A stretch of 64,000 nucleotides of DNA, from positions 62,001 through 126,000 of the forward strand of contig BCKC01000006.1 in the NCBI GenBank assembly GCA_001600455.1, given 5' to 3'. Source of the DNA: Endocalyx cinctus. Lineage: Eukaryota > Ascomycota > Sordariomycetes > Amphisphaeriales > Apiosporaceae. Under the pieces are notes generated by a model, which was not told the DNA's origin, did no database searches, and saw nothing but the letters and a program-made list of their open reading frames with translations. This document shows, piece after piece, positions 24,348 to 35,618 of the stretch (position 1 is its first letter; each line of letters opens with the position of its first letter). A program made the position numbers and the translations under genes.

Positions 24348-24621
24348 TCTCTATCTCTATCTCTATCTGAAATTCTAATTCCATATCCGTGGACCTTTTC
24401 CTTTTCCGGGGAATTTCCTCGCATGTATTACTTTAACTTCGATGACGTCGTGACCAAAAATAGAGGATAGGATAATACCCGTGGACCTCGAGCTACGAAG
24501 TACTCTCCATATACGTACAGCTGATCTATTTCCTACGCGCCTTTTCAAATCACTTATCCTCAGTAATTCTATCCATCTACAATCAATTCCCACTTTTTCC
24601 TCCCTTTTGATTTTAATTATT
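24348..24621. repeat. 274-bp perfect tandem duplication, copy 2
   Basis: Directly follows copy 1 and is identical to it. It again starts with about three ATCTCT units, so the junction lies inside the hexamer array. It ends about 210 bp before the proposed start of the peroxin gene, so promoter or leader sequence may be doubled. Confidence 0.95.
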
Positions 24622-24830
24622 TCTTTTACTTTCGCATTTCGTAATATATATATATATCCATATATTTATATTTACACCTTAATGGGGATAGAAGGTAGAT
24701 AAAAATTGGTTATAGGTAGCCGGTAACAGAGGTTATTGGTTAAAAGAAGTAAAGTTCTAGGCCCGCTCGCACGTACCCAGAACGTTAACTTACTTGACTG
24801 CCTGGTAAACCTCTTCCTTCTAAACTCTTC

Positions 24831-27282
24831 ATGGCTGCTCTTGTGAGTTGAGATACTTCCCTTTTCTTCTTCTTTTCTTCTCCTCTCTCACTCTTAGTTT
24901 TATTATTTACATTCAAAAAAATATTGTTGGAATTATAATCTTTTTCTTTTTTGCATTCATCTTGTTTATTCTTCCTGTTACGCCTTTTTTTTTTTTTTCT
25001 TCTCTTGGTAGCTGTGGTAAGGAAAGAAGAACAAGAATAATAAAGGGAGAAAAAAAAAAGAGGACGGAAAGAGACCCGCTCACGCCGTCGCATACCAAAA
25101 AAAACTCTAATACGTCACGCGTCATTGACATCGTGATATCACAAACCCTCAAAATAGACTATCGACTTTTTATTTATATGGACTAACAGATCATCACTCT
25201 TATTTGTTTTATCATCTTGGTCAAATTTGCAGGATACGCCTTGGATGACACACATGTCGACCCCAAGATCAACTCCCCGCGGCGACGTCGACGGTGCCAA
25301 CACCCCGAATAACGATCTTCAATCGCCTCCTAGCTACGCCCCTCCGACCTATGCCGCCTTCTCTCCCACCAATCTATCCACCGTCACCTCCGCCGCAAAG
25401 CGAACTTCCACTATCCTCGTACACCAAAAGTCTCCTTTACTCCTCGCCACACCGCCCCAGGTCACCCGCGCCCTCGCTTATAGTCACCCTTTCCTCTTAC
25501 CCTTGAATAAGCTGGTCGGATTGTTAACATGGACGACCGGAGACCCTTGGGAGAGTTTTCTCCTACTCGTTGCCTTCTGGGCTATCATACTCTACGGCGA
25601 CCAGATCCTGCGCTTTGCCGGCCCCATCGTCGTCGTCTTGGGTATCGTCGCCGGCATGTACGGACGGAGATATAGCCCGCTCTCTAGCAGCGGTTGGACC
25701 GAAGATCCCCGCGCCGCCGGTACCGGTAAAGATAAGAAACGCGCCAACGCCGGTGCCGGCGGCGCGAACGGTTCTACGCACCAAAGAAATGCCAGCGAAG
25801 CTACTTCGACTAGACATCAGAAGACGCTGGACGAAATTGTCGACACGTTGAAAATCTTCACGACCAGATGCAATATCCTTCTCGAGCCTCTACTGGAGAT
25901 GACCAATTTTATGTCTACTCAGCGCACCGCTACCAGTGCTACGACGCGACCTGCCTTGACCACTTTATTCGTCCGTATACTGGCCATCACCCCGGTTTGG
26001 GTTCTCCTTACCCTTCCTCCGCTGCGGATTATCACCACAAAGAGAGTCATCTTACTGTTCGGCACCATCTGCCTCTCTTGGCATTCTAAAGTCTGTCGCG
26101 TTTCTAGGACTCTACTATGGAGGAGTGCCACCGTCCGGCAATTGGCCAGATGGGTGACGGGATTGCATTTCGACGCGCCACCGGCTAAGAAACCAAAGGC
26201 CGGAAACGTAAATATTTCCGTCACCAACGCAAAGTCTAAGGGTGTGTCTTCTTCGGCCTTGACCGAGGCGTTAAAGCGTAGCAGAAGCCACGGTCGTCTG
26301 GGATCCAAAGACTCGGGTAGCGGCGTGCGCTTTACCTTTATCATTTACGAAAACCAACGACGATGGTTGGGATTAGGATGGACCAGTAGCCTTTTCGCCT
26401 ACGAACGGGCAGCTTGGACGGACGAACACAATAACGCCGTCCCGCCCAAGGACCAATTCGAATTACCCGAGGTCGACGATAGTTTAGGTCACGCGAAGTG
26501 GCGATGGGTCGAGGGTAGCAGATGGCGCGTAGACGGTGTGCCGGAGCTAGAGGAGGAGGCTGATTACGATAACGAAGCAGGTGGTATGGGCTGGATTTAT
26601 TATGATAATAAGGTAAATTTCAGTTCTTTGCTCCTCGAGACGTTCAACCGAGAACCGTATTAACGTTTATTTGAATGAACAGTGGCAAATGGGTCGCCGA
26701 GGTAACGATGGATGGGGTCGTTGGACACGCAGGAGAAAATGGTATCGAGATGCCGAACTGATCGAGGTGTCTCCCTCGGATGAAGATGAAGAAAGGGAGG
26801 AGAAAGCGGAATCACCGTCACCGCCTCCACCTGAATTACCTCCGAGACACCGTCCCGTTCCGGCTACTCCCCAAAGGGACGCGGCTAAGGACGATACAAC
26901 TTCGACCTTATCTAGTTCGGTCCCCGAGACGACGGTATCGAGTGACTCCCAAAAACAGAATATTAAAATTAAAAAGCAGGCGGGGAAAGAAGAGGATGAC
27001 GCGTTGTCGATGCTCAGCACGTCTTCGAAATCAGCCAGACTGCATAGCGGGGCGCCTTCTCTACATAGGAGGACCACGAGTGGAAGTGCTGCTAGTACAA
27101 AAGGAAACCGTTCTAGGCGCACGAGTTCCGGATCCGCTGCTACTAGTATATATAGCGAAGATGGTAGAGGCAAAGGGGACGATTCGGGCCTGCCGCCGAA
27201 ACTAGAGATGGAGATTCAGACACATGCCCGCGATCGCGACTCGTGGGGTATCGGAGATGAAGCTTTTATGGGGCTTGAGTGA
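24831..27282 (+). CDS. pex23: Peroxisomal/ER membrane protein of the PEX23-PEX30 (dysferlin-domain) family
   Basis: Proposed exons are 24831-24842, 25233-26612 and 26683-27282 (663 aa). The first exon (four codons, ATG GCT GCT CTT before GTGAGT) is inferred because the long frame opens straight after the acceptor TTTGCAG without its own ATG; a start at 25245 is the alternative. Hydrophobic segments lie at about 111-124, 129-147 and 245-290 (probably two), a reticulon-like membrane region. The dysferlin-type module follows from about 375: ENQRRWLGLGWT, then GWIYYDNK joined across the second intron to WQMG, and WTRRRKWYRDAELIE. The join rebuilds the module, so the second intron is well supported. 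Known role: these proteins shape ER subdomains and regulate peroxisome and lipid-droplet formation. The C-terminus is disordered and Ser-rich. The 274-bp duplication lies just upstream. Confidence 0.88.
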
Positions 27283-28021
27283 AAGTTATTTTCCATTGGT
27301 GCGACTGGGACCGGGACTGGGACTGAGAAACGATTACGTTTTATATGCATTCATGATATTAGCATTGGTCGGCGTTTATAGATACCAAATACCATATGGC
27401 TTTTCTTTTGTCTTTTTTCTTTTTCTTCTACAACTCTTTGCCACGTTGCGAAATGCGGGGAAAGCTTGCACGAAACCTCACGCCTTAACAAACCATTACT
27501 TTCATACTAATTTCTTTTTCTTTCATATTATGTCTTAGAGATGTAATTACAAGATTATACACATGTCATATTTCGGGGGGGTTCCGGTCATTTCATATAT
27601 GAGGAGTACTGACACAGTCACATTTGCCACGGAACTCCTTCGGGTAAAATAGTGACACAACATGATTGGCGCATAGATTATTTCCTCCTGACTATTTCAT
27701 GAAGATCGAAAGCTTTACGCTTAATGAATTTGATTGATTTAGACCGGATAATACTAATTTACATCATGCCGGAGGAAAAGACCTTAATAGCATTTACCCA
27801 CGGCTTGGGTAACTTTCCGTTACACACATATATCTAGTCTAGGCAGTTTTTATATAATGCAAGAAGCGCTGGTTCTTCTAAAAATGAAGATGCTACCGTG
27901 AAATCACCTGAAGGCATTATAGGTGAGGCTCTGTTCTAGGTACCATTTTGCTACTCGGCATGACTGTTTGAGTTCAAATGACGGCACTTATTTGTCTATT
28001 GATTAAGCAGTTAGAGGAACA
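27283..28021. other. Intergenic spacer, no gene seen
   Basis: About 740 bp between two plus-strand genes, with a T-rich 3' flank near 27400-27425. No repeat or coding signal was found. Confidence 0.5.
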
Positions 28022-29947
28022 ATGACTCGAGATGTTCATGATAATCACCAAGGGGAAGCCTCGACGTCTTGGCGCAATGGTAAGTCGGTGCTTGTAATTT
28101 TGATTTATTTGGCTACAGACTTGGAAAGAGAAAAATAGGAGAAAGCTGAAATAGCAGAACCAGATATCGAATTACCAGTTGCAGATTTCACAACGATAGA
28201 TCTCGAGAATACTCGGCTGGGTCAAAATTCCGAACGCGCCAACCTGGTGCGATGGATGGATCTTCCGAACAAAGACCAACTCTTCATTCTCTCCCTCTGC
28301 CGACTGTCCGAGCCCCTCTCCAACGTATGTCTCCTGCCGTACATATTTTATCTCGTCCGCTCCGTCCTCCCCGTCGACGCCGAAATGGACGAACACGCCG
28401 CGGCCGCTCGCATCTCCAAATACTCGGGCCTCCTCGTCGCCGCCTTCCCTCTCGCTCAGTTCATCCTCAGCCTCCCCTGGGGCCGCTTCTCGGACGCTTA
28501 CGGCAGGCGCTCCTCCATCGTCGCGGGCCTGCTTGTCTCCGTCGTAGCTAACGTCGGTTTCGGCTTGTCGAAATCCTTCGGCGCTCTCCTGTTCTGGCGC
28601 GTCCTCGCCGGCTTCGCTAACGCGAACGTGGGCATCATGAGGACCGTCACGGCCGAGATCGTGAGGGAGAGGAAATTCCAGACGAAAGCCTTTCTCCTGC
28701 TGCCTCTCGTCTTCAACTCCGGCATGGTCGCCAGTCTCGCCCTCGGCGGCGCGCTCGCCGAGCCCGTCGTGAATCTGCCGTGGCTATTTGGACCGCACGG
28801 AATGCTGAATACGACGGAGGATCCCGAAGGCGTCCCCTGGGCGGTGGAATTCCCGTTTGCGCTGCCGGCGATGCTGAACGCGGTGATCTTGGCGTGCGCG
28901 CTACTCTTGGCCGTGCTGTGGCTCAGGGAGACGCTGCCCGGAAAGGAATCCTTCGCGGATACGGATTGGGGACTGAAGATCGGCTCGGCGGTAAAGCGAT
29001 GCGCGAAACGTGCTTATCGCGCCTGCGTTCGTTCGCGCCGCGAGGACGACGGTGGCACGACGGCGTTTGACGACGACGAAAAAAACGAGGAAGAGGCGAG
29101 GTTGCTGGAATCGGAAGATTCCGAAAAGGAGAAACCTGCCGCCGCCGGCACCGAAAGGCCCAGGCTACCTCCGCTGCTGATACCGCCCCGCGCCGAGAGG
29201 AGTTCCGTCACCGTCCCCTTCCGCACCATATGGACCCGCAAGGTGATATGCGCGCTCGTCTCCTTCGGGCTCCTCCCGCTCCACAACTCGGCCTTCATGC
29301 ACATCTTCCCCGTCTACCTCAGCAGCCCCCCGGCCGACAACGGCACCGCGACACTATTCGCCTTCTCCGGGGGTTTAGGCCTCCGATCCGCCACCATCGG
29401 CGTCTGGCTCTCCGTCTTCGGCGTCGGGGGTATCCTGCTGCAGCTGTTCGCCTACCCGCGCATGCAATCCCGCATCGGCACGCGGGGCGTGTTTCGCGTC
29501 GCGTCGTTCCTGTTCCCCGCGGTGTACTCGCTCGCGCCTTACCTGTCTCTCCTGGCGGCGACGCCGGACGCCGTCGAGGGGGAGGCAGCAGGACGGCGAG
29601 AGACGAGGAGACGAGACGATCGGGACGACGACGCGGACGCGGCGCGCTGGGCGTTCCTCGCGTTCGTGGTCTGCGCGCAAATCATGGCGCGGACCATGGC
29701 CATTCCGAGCACCGTCATACTGCTGACCGAGGCGGCGCCCGAGAAGCGCGTCCTGGGCACGGTGCACGGCGCGGGGAACATGTTGGCGAGCCTGGCGAGG
29801 GCGGTGGGTCCGGCGGTTGGGGGTTTGGTATTTGCGCTAGGCGTGGAGAATGGTATCGTCGGTCTGGTTTGGTGGGTTTACCTGTCGGTGATTGCACTTT
29901 GCGCTTTGGCGTGGTCGTTTTTAGCGGATGGAAGATCAGGGGAGTGA
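28022..29947 (+). CDS. Major facilitator superfamily transporter (DHA1/ZIFL-like)
   Basis: Two exons, 28022-28079 and 28155-29947 (616 aa; one residue shorter if the acceptor 3 nt downstream is used). The intron ends in TAGCAG, a tandem NAGNAG acceptor. An in-frame TAG at 28136-28138 lies inside the intron, so the gene is not broken. A soluble N-terminus (about 75 aa) precedes about 12 hydrophobic segments. MFS motif A is clear in the loop after TM2 (GRFSDAYGRRSS). The central cytoplasmic loop is long and highly charged (about residues 265-330), and a second charged insert (ETRRRDDRDDDADAA) lies between late helices. It resembles fungal transporters of the YCR023C/zinc-induced-facilitator-like group; the substrate is unknown. 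Third codon positions are markedly GC-rich, which creates long false frames on both strands. Confidence 0.88.
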
Positions 29948-30218
29948 GTTGGAGGTTTGGGTGGATTGGTAGTTTATACATTAGATAATTTATTTTGTAT
30001 CTAGAAATAAATCATACTGCGCTACATTCACGACCTAGTAATATAGCAGACTTTACGAATATAGAAAAAAATAAATACTTTTAAATGGGGTGTATGTACT
30101 TTAGTTTTGCACGTAAAGGTAGATATATATACTATATCTTCACACTATATACAATGAAGATTATCTTTACAAAAGATCATCAGATGGTGATCGTTTTCAG
30201 CGGATTATCCTTCGGCTA

Positions 30219-32338
30219 TTAAATGCATTGGGAGTAATCTGTAAGCCATGTTAGATAATCTGTCCTTGTCGTAAACTGGGCACCATTGGTACTTACATTC
30301 ATTAGAGTAAGTGCACACATAAGGAGACACGCACTTCATAGAGACAAATCAGTGATCCAATACGTCTAAACTTCATCACACGCCAGTTATTAATCCTGGT
30401 GGGGAGTAAAACTTACCGTAGTTGGCCCAGTCCAGCCTGAGCCGCCGCATTGCCCGTACTGAACCTGGCCGGAATCCGAGCCGGACGTGGAAGTTGTAAT
30501 TACGCTAGTGGTGGTGGGAGTTCCCGGGTTAGCAGTTGTTGCGGTGCCGCCGTCATCGGAAGACCCACTAGTAAAAAGCTCGACGCAATCAAAAATCTAT
30601 AGAAAAAGAAAGCTTTGATTAGTATACTTCTTTTTTTTTTCGGAGGCGTGTGAAGAGGAGAAAACTTACAAAGTTAGGATTCAAGAACGTGGTGCCGCTG
30701 CTACCGGAAATGGAGCTGATGGTGATGGTGTTTGACCCCGCGACGAGAGTGCCGGCGGGGATGCTGACATCGTAGACCTCGCCGTAACCGCGGTAGGCGC
30801 CGCGCGTGACGCCACGGCTGTCGATCTTGACAGGCGCCGCGGGGGCAGGTCCGGTCCAAGAGTTGACGACGGCCTGAGGGCGGGAACCGGCGAAAGACAA
30901 GGTCGTGGCGATACGCAGGGTCGCGGCGCCGGGGGCGGACGCCAAGGTAAATTTGATCGTGACCGGGTTGTTGACCGTCTGGAACAACGCCATGGGAAAC
31001 TGGCCGATAGAGGACGATCCGATCGTGTACGTGACGGGCCCCCAGGAGCTCATGCGCGAGTCGGAAGGATGCATGCGGAGGAACTTGTCGGCGTTGAGGA
31101 AGCCGGTCGGCTGCCCGTCGTACTCGCCGATCTTCCATAGCGACGTGTAGGACGTCAGGGTGCTAGCAATGCTCTTCGAGGTGGTTTGGCCGGCCGACAC
31201 GGTCACGCCCGTCGCCGTCGCTACCTTGTACTCGCCCTGGTAAAGCACCATGGTATACGTGCCGGGCTTCATGGCGGGCGACGTGAACGCGCCGCTGGAC
31301 GAAGCGATGGTCCAGTACTGCGCGGCCGAGTTGTACCAGTGCACGACAATCTGGAAGCTGCTGGACACGCCCGAGGCGGTGCCGGAGACGTAACCACGGG
31401 CCGAGTTAGGGACGAAACCCGTAACACCGAGTCCCTCGAAGAAGGAGACGTCGGCGCTCTTGACGGACGGGACACCGGATCGTGAGAACGTGAGGATGTA
31501 AGGTCCGTGCAGGACATTGGTTCGCCACGACTCAGTCTGGACGTGACCGCTGTTCATGTACCAGTATAAGTTCGTCGCGTCGCCGGCGTTGTTGGATTCG
31601 ATGTCGCGGAAGAAAGGACCGCCGGAGGAAGACTCGGGCTGGGGCGCGAGCACGCACACGTGCTTCAAGTCCGAGCCGCCGTACACGCACTGCGCGTCCT
31701 TGTCGATGAAGCGCGTGCTCGAGTAGAACTTGGACCGGGTCTCGCCGTTGACGATGAACACATCAGACCCTTCAACCGTCGAGCTGCTGCCGGCGGTCGT
31801 GGACACTTCGCCGTACGGGTACTCCGATGGAAGCTCCGAGGATTTCAGACGCGCGATGAATCGTAGCTCACCAACGTCGGGCTCCGCGCTTATGTATGTC
31901 GCTAGGAAGATGGTGCTGTCTCCCTCCCTCACTACCATGTAATGGGTGAGTGTTGAAGTGGTACATGTAACCTTAACGTAGTTGACAGAGTCTTTTTTTT
32001 TTTTTTTTTCCAAGGTTAGCAAATATTTTTTTTCGGGTAGAGTGTATGGTGAATGAAATATATGGTTAGGGTAGCTTACTGGACGTCAGCTGCTGGACGC
32101 TAACCGAAGCAGATCCGAGACCAGACGAGAGGTGGGTGTACTGCGAGCTATACTGCAGCTCGGTTCCGCGGTACTTTATGGAGGTGATATCGCAGCTGCT
32201 GCCGCTCACGGTGAAGATGAGCGGGTTGGCTGACCCGGCATCGATGACATAGTTCCCACCAGAGCTAGTGTACCCAAAGGCGGCAAATACCGAGGAAGCG
32301 AATATAAAGACCGGTAAGAAGATTTGCAGCAGCAACAT
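30219..32338 (-). CDS. Rhamnogalacturonan endolyase (PL4) with C-terminal CBM1
   Basis: Secreted pectin-degrading enzyme that cleaves the rhamnogalacturonan I backbone by beta-elimination. Five exons (transcript order): 32338-32080, 31991-30670, 30596-30417, 30333-30297 and 30238-30219; 605 aa, all phases consistent. The signal peptide is [20 protein letters not shown]. The catalytic domain carries [10 protein letters not shown] (Lys174) and MNSGHVQTE (His236), matching the catalytic Lys/His of the Aspergillus aculeatus PL4 enzyme. An FnIII-like domain (about 285-355) and a jelly-roll domain (ending [12 protein letters not shown]) follow. A Ser/Thr/Gly linker leads to a cellulose-binding CBM1: [27 protein letters not shown], then YYSQCI and a stop. 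The CBM1 is spread over exons 3, 4 and 5. Intron 1 has a CTAAC branch site followed by a poly-A run instead of a pyrimidine tract. It is divergent from the GH71 gene. Confidence 0.93.
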
Positions 32339-35300
32339 GATGGGCGATCGTTTGGACAAAAATTGGGTCGGGTGAGGTCCAATCTCGATTTATGATGAAT
32401 GATCGTAAACCGAAACGAAGAATGCAGCGACACAGGAGAAGTCGGCTGCTAAGTAGTAGACGTGACTTACACGGTAACTGGAAAGGTCGATCAACGGGAC
32501 ATGAGCTGCATCTTAAATAACAGCGCCTACATATACCTCGGGGTTACACCTACGCATAGGGGAAACTGAATTACGGCATATTTACTGGATATTAATTACC
32601 TGTTCTAGAATCTCGTGTTAACTTGGTTCTGCCACGAACGGACGCTCCTCTTCTTTAGATGAGATTTAAGCATAAGAAATATGCTCGAACCCAAGCGGCA
32701 GGGTCTTCTCGTCGAAAACGGGTCACGGTAAGGACGATGATTGGAGGGAATCGAATTGGGTTTGTGGGTATATGGGGAAGAGGCATGATCGGGTATGGTT
32801 CACTAAAGTCTAGAGCGGTACTTGACGAGGTGGGATAGCGTTCGGCCGTATACACGAATTCAGATACGAGCGGAACGAGACGGGCGAGAATTACCACATT
32901 TCACCACTCGCTGCGGAGCAAAAGGGGATACGTGAGTATAGCAAAGTACTTAAGTAAACAGGCCCCAAGACAGAAGCAGAAGTTCAATTGACCAAAGTAA
33001 ACCATTCAGCTGAACCCCTCAGATGACGATAGAATATGATTGATGGGATTTGTCAGGAGTGAAAGTGACCACAAACGGAATGATTCTTGAAAGGAAAACA
33101 AGAGAGGAAATACGACGATAATTTTTTGGATAGAGACCATTTTTTCTTCCTCTTCTTCTTTCTTAAATTAGGTGACGAGAACCACTCTGTTTTCTTGGTC
33201 ACGTTTTATTAAGAGGACCAAGATTCTTCCCGCAACAACTCACTAGCCTTCAAGGCTCAATGCTTAGTGTTTATATATATGTGTGTGCTATCTATCTCTT
33301 CTCTCTTTCGTTGCCAGGCACATATACAAATTATCGCCCCCGAAATTGAGGTTGAAACCAAGACGTGGATAGAAATGGCAGAGACGACGTGAGGGGATAT
33401 TCTTGAATATCAGTTGAAACAGAAAATAACAAACACAGGAGAATAGTAGAAGACTTAGCTGGGTACAGGTAGGAAACTGAAATCAATAATAACCGGGCAG
33501 CCGGGTACAGGATTACCCGGTAAACGATGAGCCTTAGTGAAGCTTGGAAGCTTATTCCTGGTTAAACCCAAGCAATTGGCTCGTTCATGATAGGGGGTTC
33601 TAAGGGTTCTGGGGTGCTGATAATACCTACCTAGCTGCCTACCTAGGGTACCGAGTAGTATCGGTTAGTTGCCAGGTAGTTAGTGGGTACAGTATCAAAA
33701 CCAGGAAATATCGGTATCTTTGAAGTTGCCTCCTATCAGCCTTTTTACCCCAAAATCCCAAAATCCCAAAATAATTAAGTAGTATACAATTTACTTGGAT
33801 ATACTGCGTACTCCGTACTAAATATGAAAACATAATTTAGTCAACCGTCCACGGATACATACATACTTGTATATTAGTATATGTAGGACTTCTTTCCGCG
33901 CGGAGCTGGATAATGAGACTAAATATCAGCCCACTTTTGCTCGTCCTGTATTTATAGTAAACCTACTGCACTTGTACTTACATAGCACGTACACAGCACT
34001 GGGTATTACTTAAGTATCCATAAATTTTAACCCAGCTGCCCAGTTAGTGAGTTTTTGAGTAGGAGTACTGCACTATGTAGTACATAGTATGCACTGTACT
34101 ACCTACCTAGGTAGTATAATGTTGAAAGAGATCTTTATTCTAGTATAATAAATATTCTTATAGATCTCATATCTCATTATTCGCGTGAGGAATCGCCCGT
34201 TTCATTGGCAAGCCATGACGTTATTAAGGATGAGAGTAAAGAATCCTCCCGAGCTCAATTTCCAAAGAGGCGATCCTGACCAGCGATCTACCTAACACTT
34301 GGCAAGTTACGCAGTACTGTGTACGTTATTAGCGTGGGGTACGATGTAGGGTTCTTATTCAGCAGCTATACTAGGGTATGTACAAGTATACTACCTCAGT
34401 ATAAAAATAGGTCTCGGTTATAATAAAACCACTCCATGCTTTACTCATGGTATACATACACTGTAGTATATTCAAGTGTCGAGATGTTACCTATACCCTA
34501 ATTTAAGCGACCCGCTATTTGATGTGGTATCTCTTATGATAAATTCATCTTGTGCTACCCGTCTGCCCATTTGCTGATTTCAATTGAGTCAGAATTGAAA
34601 GCCATCCTAGGAGGGGAGGTTGTTTACGTGTATAAGGCTGAAAGTTGGAGGTTGCAATATCATTTGCCCCTTACCATTTCGATTCGCGATCCTCATCGTT
34701 TCATAACTAAAAATCGTCAACAGAGAAATACCCTGCTCTTTGGTTAATCGCGACGCATCTAAAAAAGGAACCCGGTGTTAGAACAAGTACAAGTGTTTTT
34801 GACGTTAAACTTATTCCAGAAGATATATCACAAATAAATCCCAATGCTAATACCCAAAAAGAAGAAGAAGCAGAGAAAAAAAAAAACGATGATGCTAGAC
34901 AAAGTCCAAACTACACTCATTCAGCTACTAACTAGACCGTTGGGCTGAATCCGAAGAGCAGGAAATAGCATGCAAGCATGGGATGAACAACCTTGTATTA
35001 ATATAACTGATCATTACACGTACGTACTATATCACACTACTCCGTACATAAAATGGAGACTAATGTTACCCGAACCCTTGCCCCATAAGTGGTAGGCTTC
35101 CACATCGACATTTGCAGGCCCCCTTTCATAATCCGCACTACGTACTCCGTAGTTTACACTGAATTATGAATCAAAGTTGCTTTATCGCTAGTGCTACCAG
35201 TTGAGCTCTGCAGCTGTCAGACATGAATTAGTTGATCGCTGTGATGCAGGGGGGATCAAGCAGAGCAACCTAGCCGGCTTTAATCAAGTCCTATGTCAAT

Positions 35301-35618
35301 CCTATTCCCTCCGAGACGCGTATACACCCTGCAACTTTTCTTTCCTAAGAGGAGCCTCACGGAGGATACATGCATACCATTGGTAAACAAATTAGTGTAG
35401 AATGTCAATCCCGCGTGTGTACCATGCTCTGTGACCGATTTAGAAGCTTGACGTACAGGGATATAAGGCGGTATTACATCAAGTATATAAATAATCAATC
35501 TCCTCCCTCTACCAAGTGATTTGTTAAGTAGGCCTTCAAGCATTTTGCTCCTCGCTCCGGCTCACTGCATCTTCTCGTGACATATCTTTTCAGGTTCGAA
35601 TCGTCCCCCCTGTTCAAG
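32339..35618. other. Shared 3.3-kb spacer between divergent PL4 and GH71 genes
   Basis: No gene was seen. It contains a cluster of TACCTAGG/TACCTACC-type palindromic words (about 33625-33665 and 34015-34120) and three copies of TACTCCGTA (33809-33817, 35038-35046, 35143-35151). TATATAAATA near 35484-35493 is a plausible TATA box about 130 nt upstream of the GH71 start. A GGTTCGAATC string at about 35592 is not part of a tRNA. Confidence 0.5.

Larger units (their letters stand above)
22981..24830. other. Repeat-rich spacer upstream of the peroxin gene
   Basis: It holds the poly-A runs, an N at 23172, a dense cluster of TACCTAGGTA/ACTTAAGTA-type words (about 23540-23860) including TACTCCGTA at 23606-23614, a CT microsatellite (about 24042-24062) grading into an ATCTCT hexamer array (about 24064-24094), and a 274-bp perfect tandem duplication. 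No gene was seen. Confidence 0.6.

Noticed and set aside
24101..24593. Two near-identical minus-strand frames within 24101-24593
   Set aside because: They are the same non-coding sequence repeated by the 274-bp tandem duplication.
28136..28138. In-frame TAG suggesting a broken MFS gene
   Set aside because: It falls inside a good 75-78 bp intron whose removal restores an open frame of 616 aa.
29230..29988. 252-aa plus-strand frame overlapping the MFS gene
   Set aside because: Arg/His/Gly-rich translation typical of an out-of-frame reading of GC3-rich DNA; the MFS frame has clear membrane helices and motif A.
35585..35605. GGTTCGAATC resembling a tRNA B box
   Set aside because: No A box at the right distance and no cloverleaf could be drawn; it lies in the GH71 leader.
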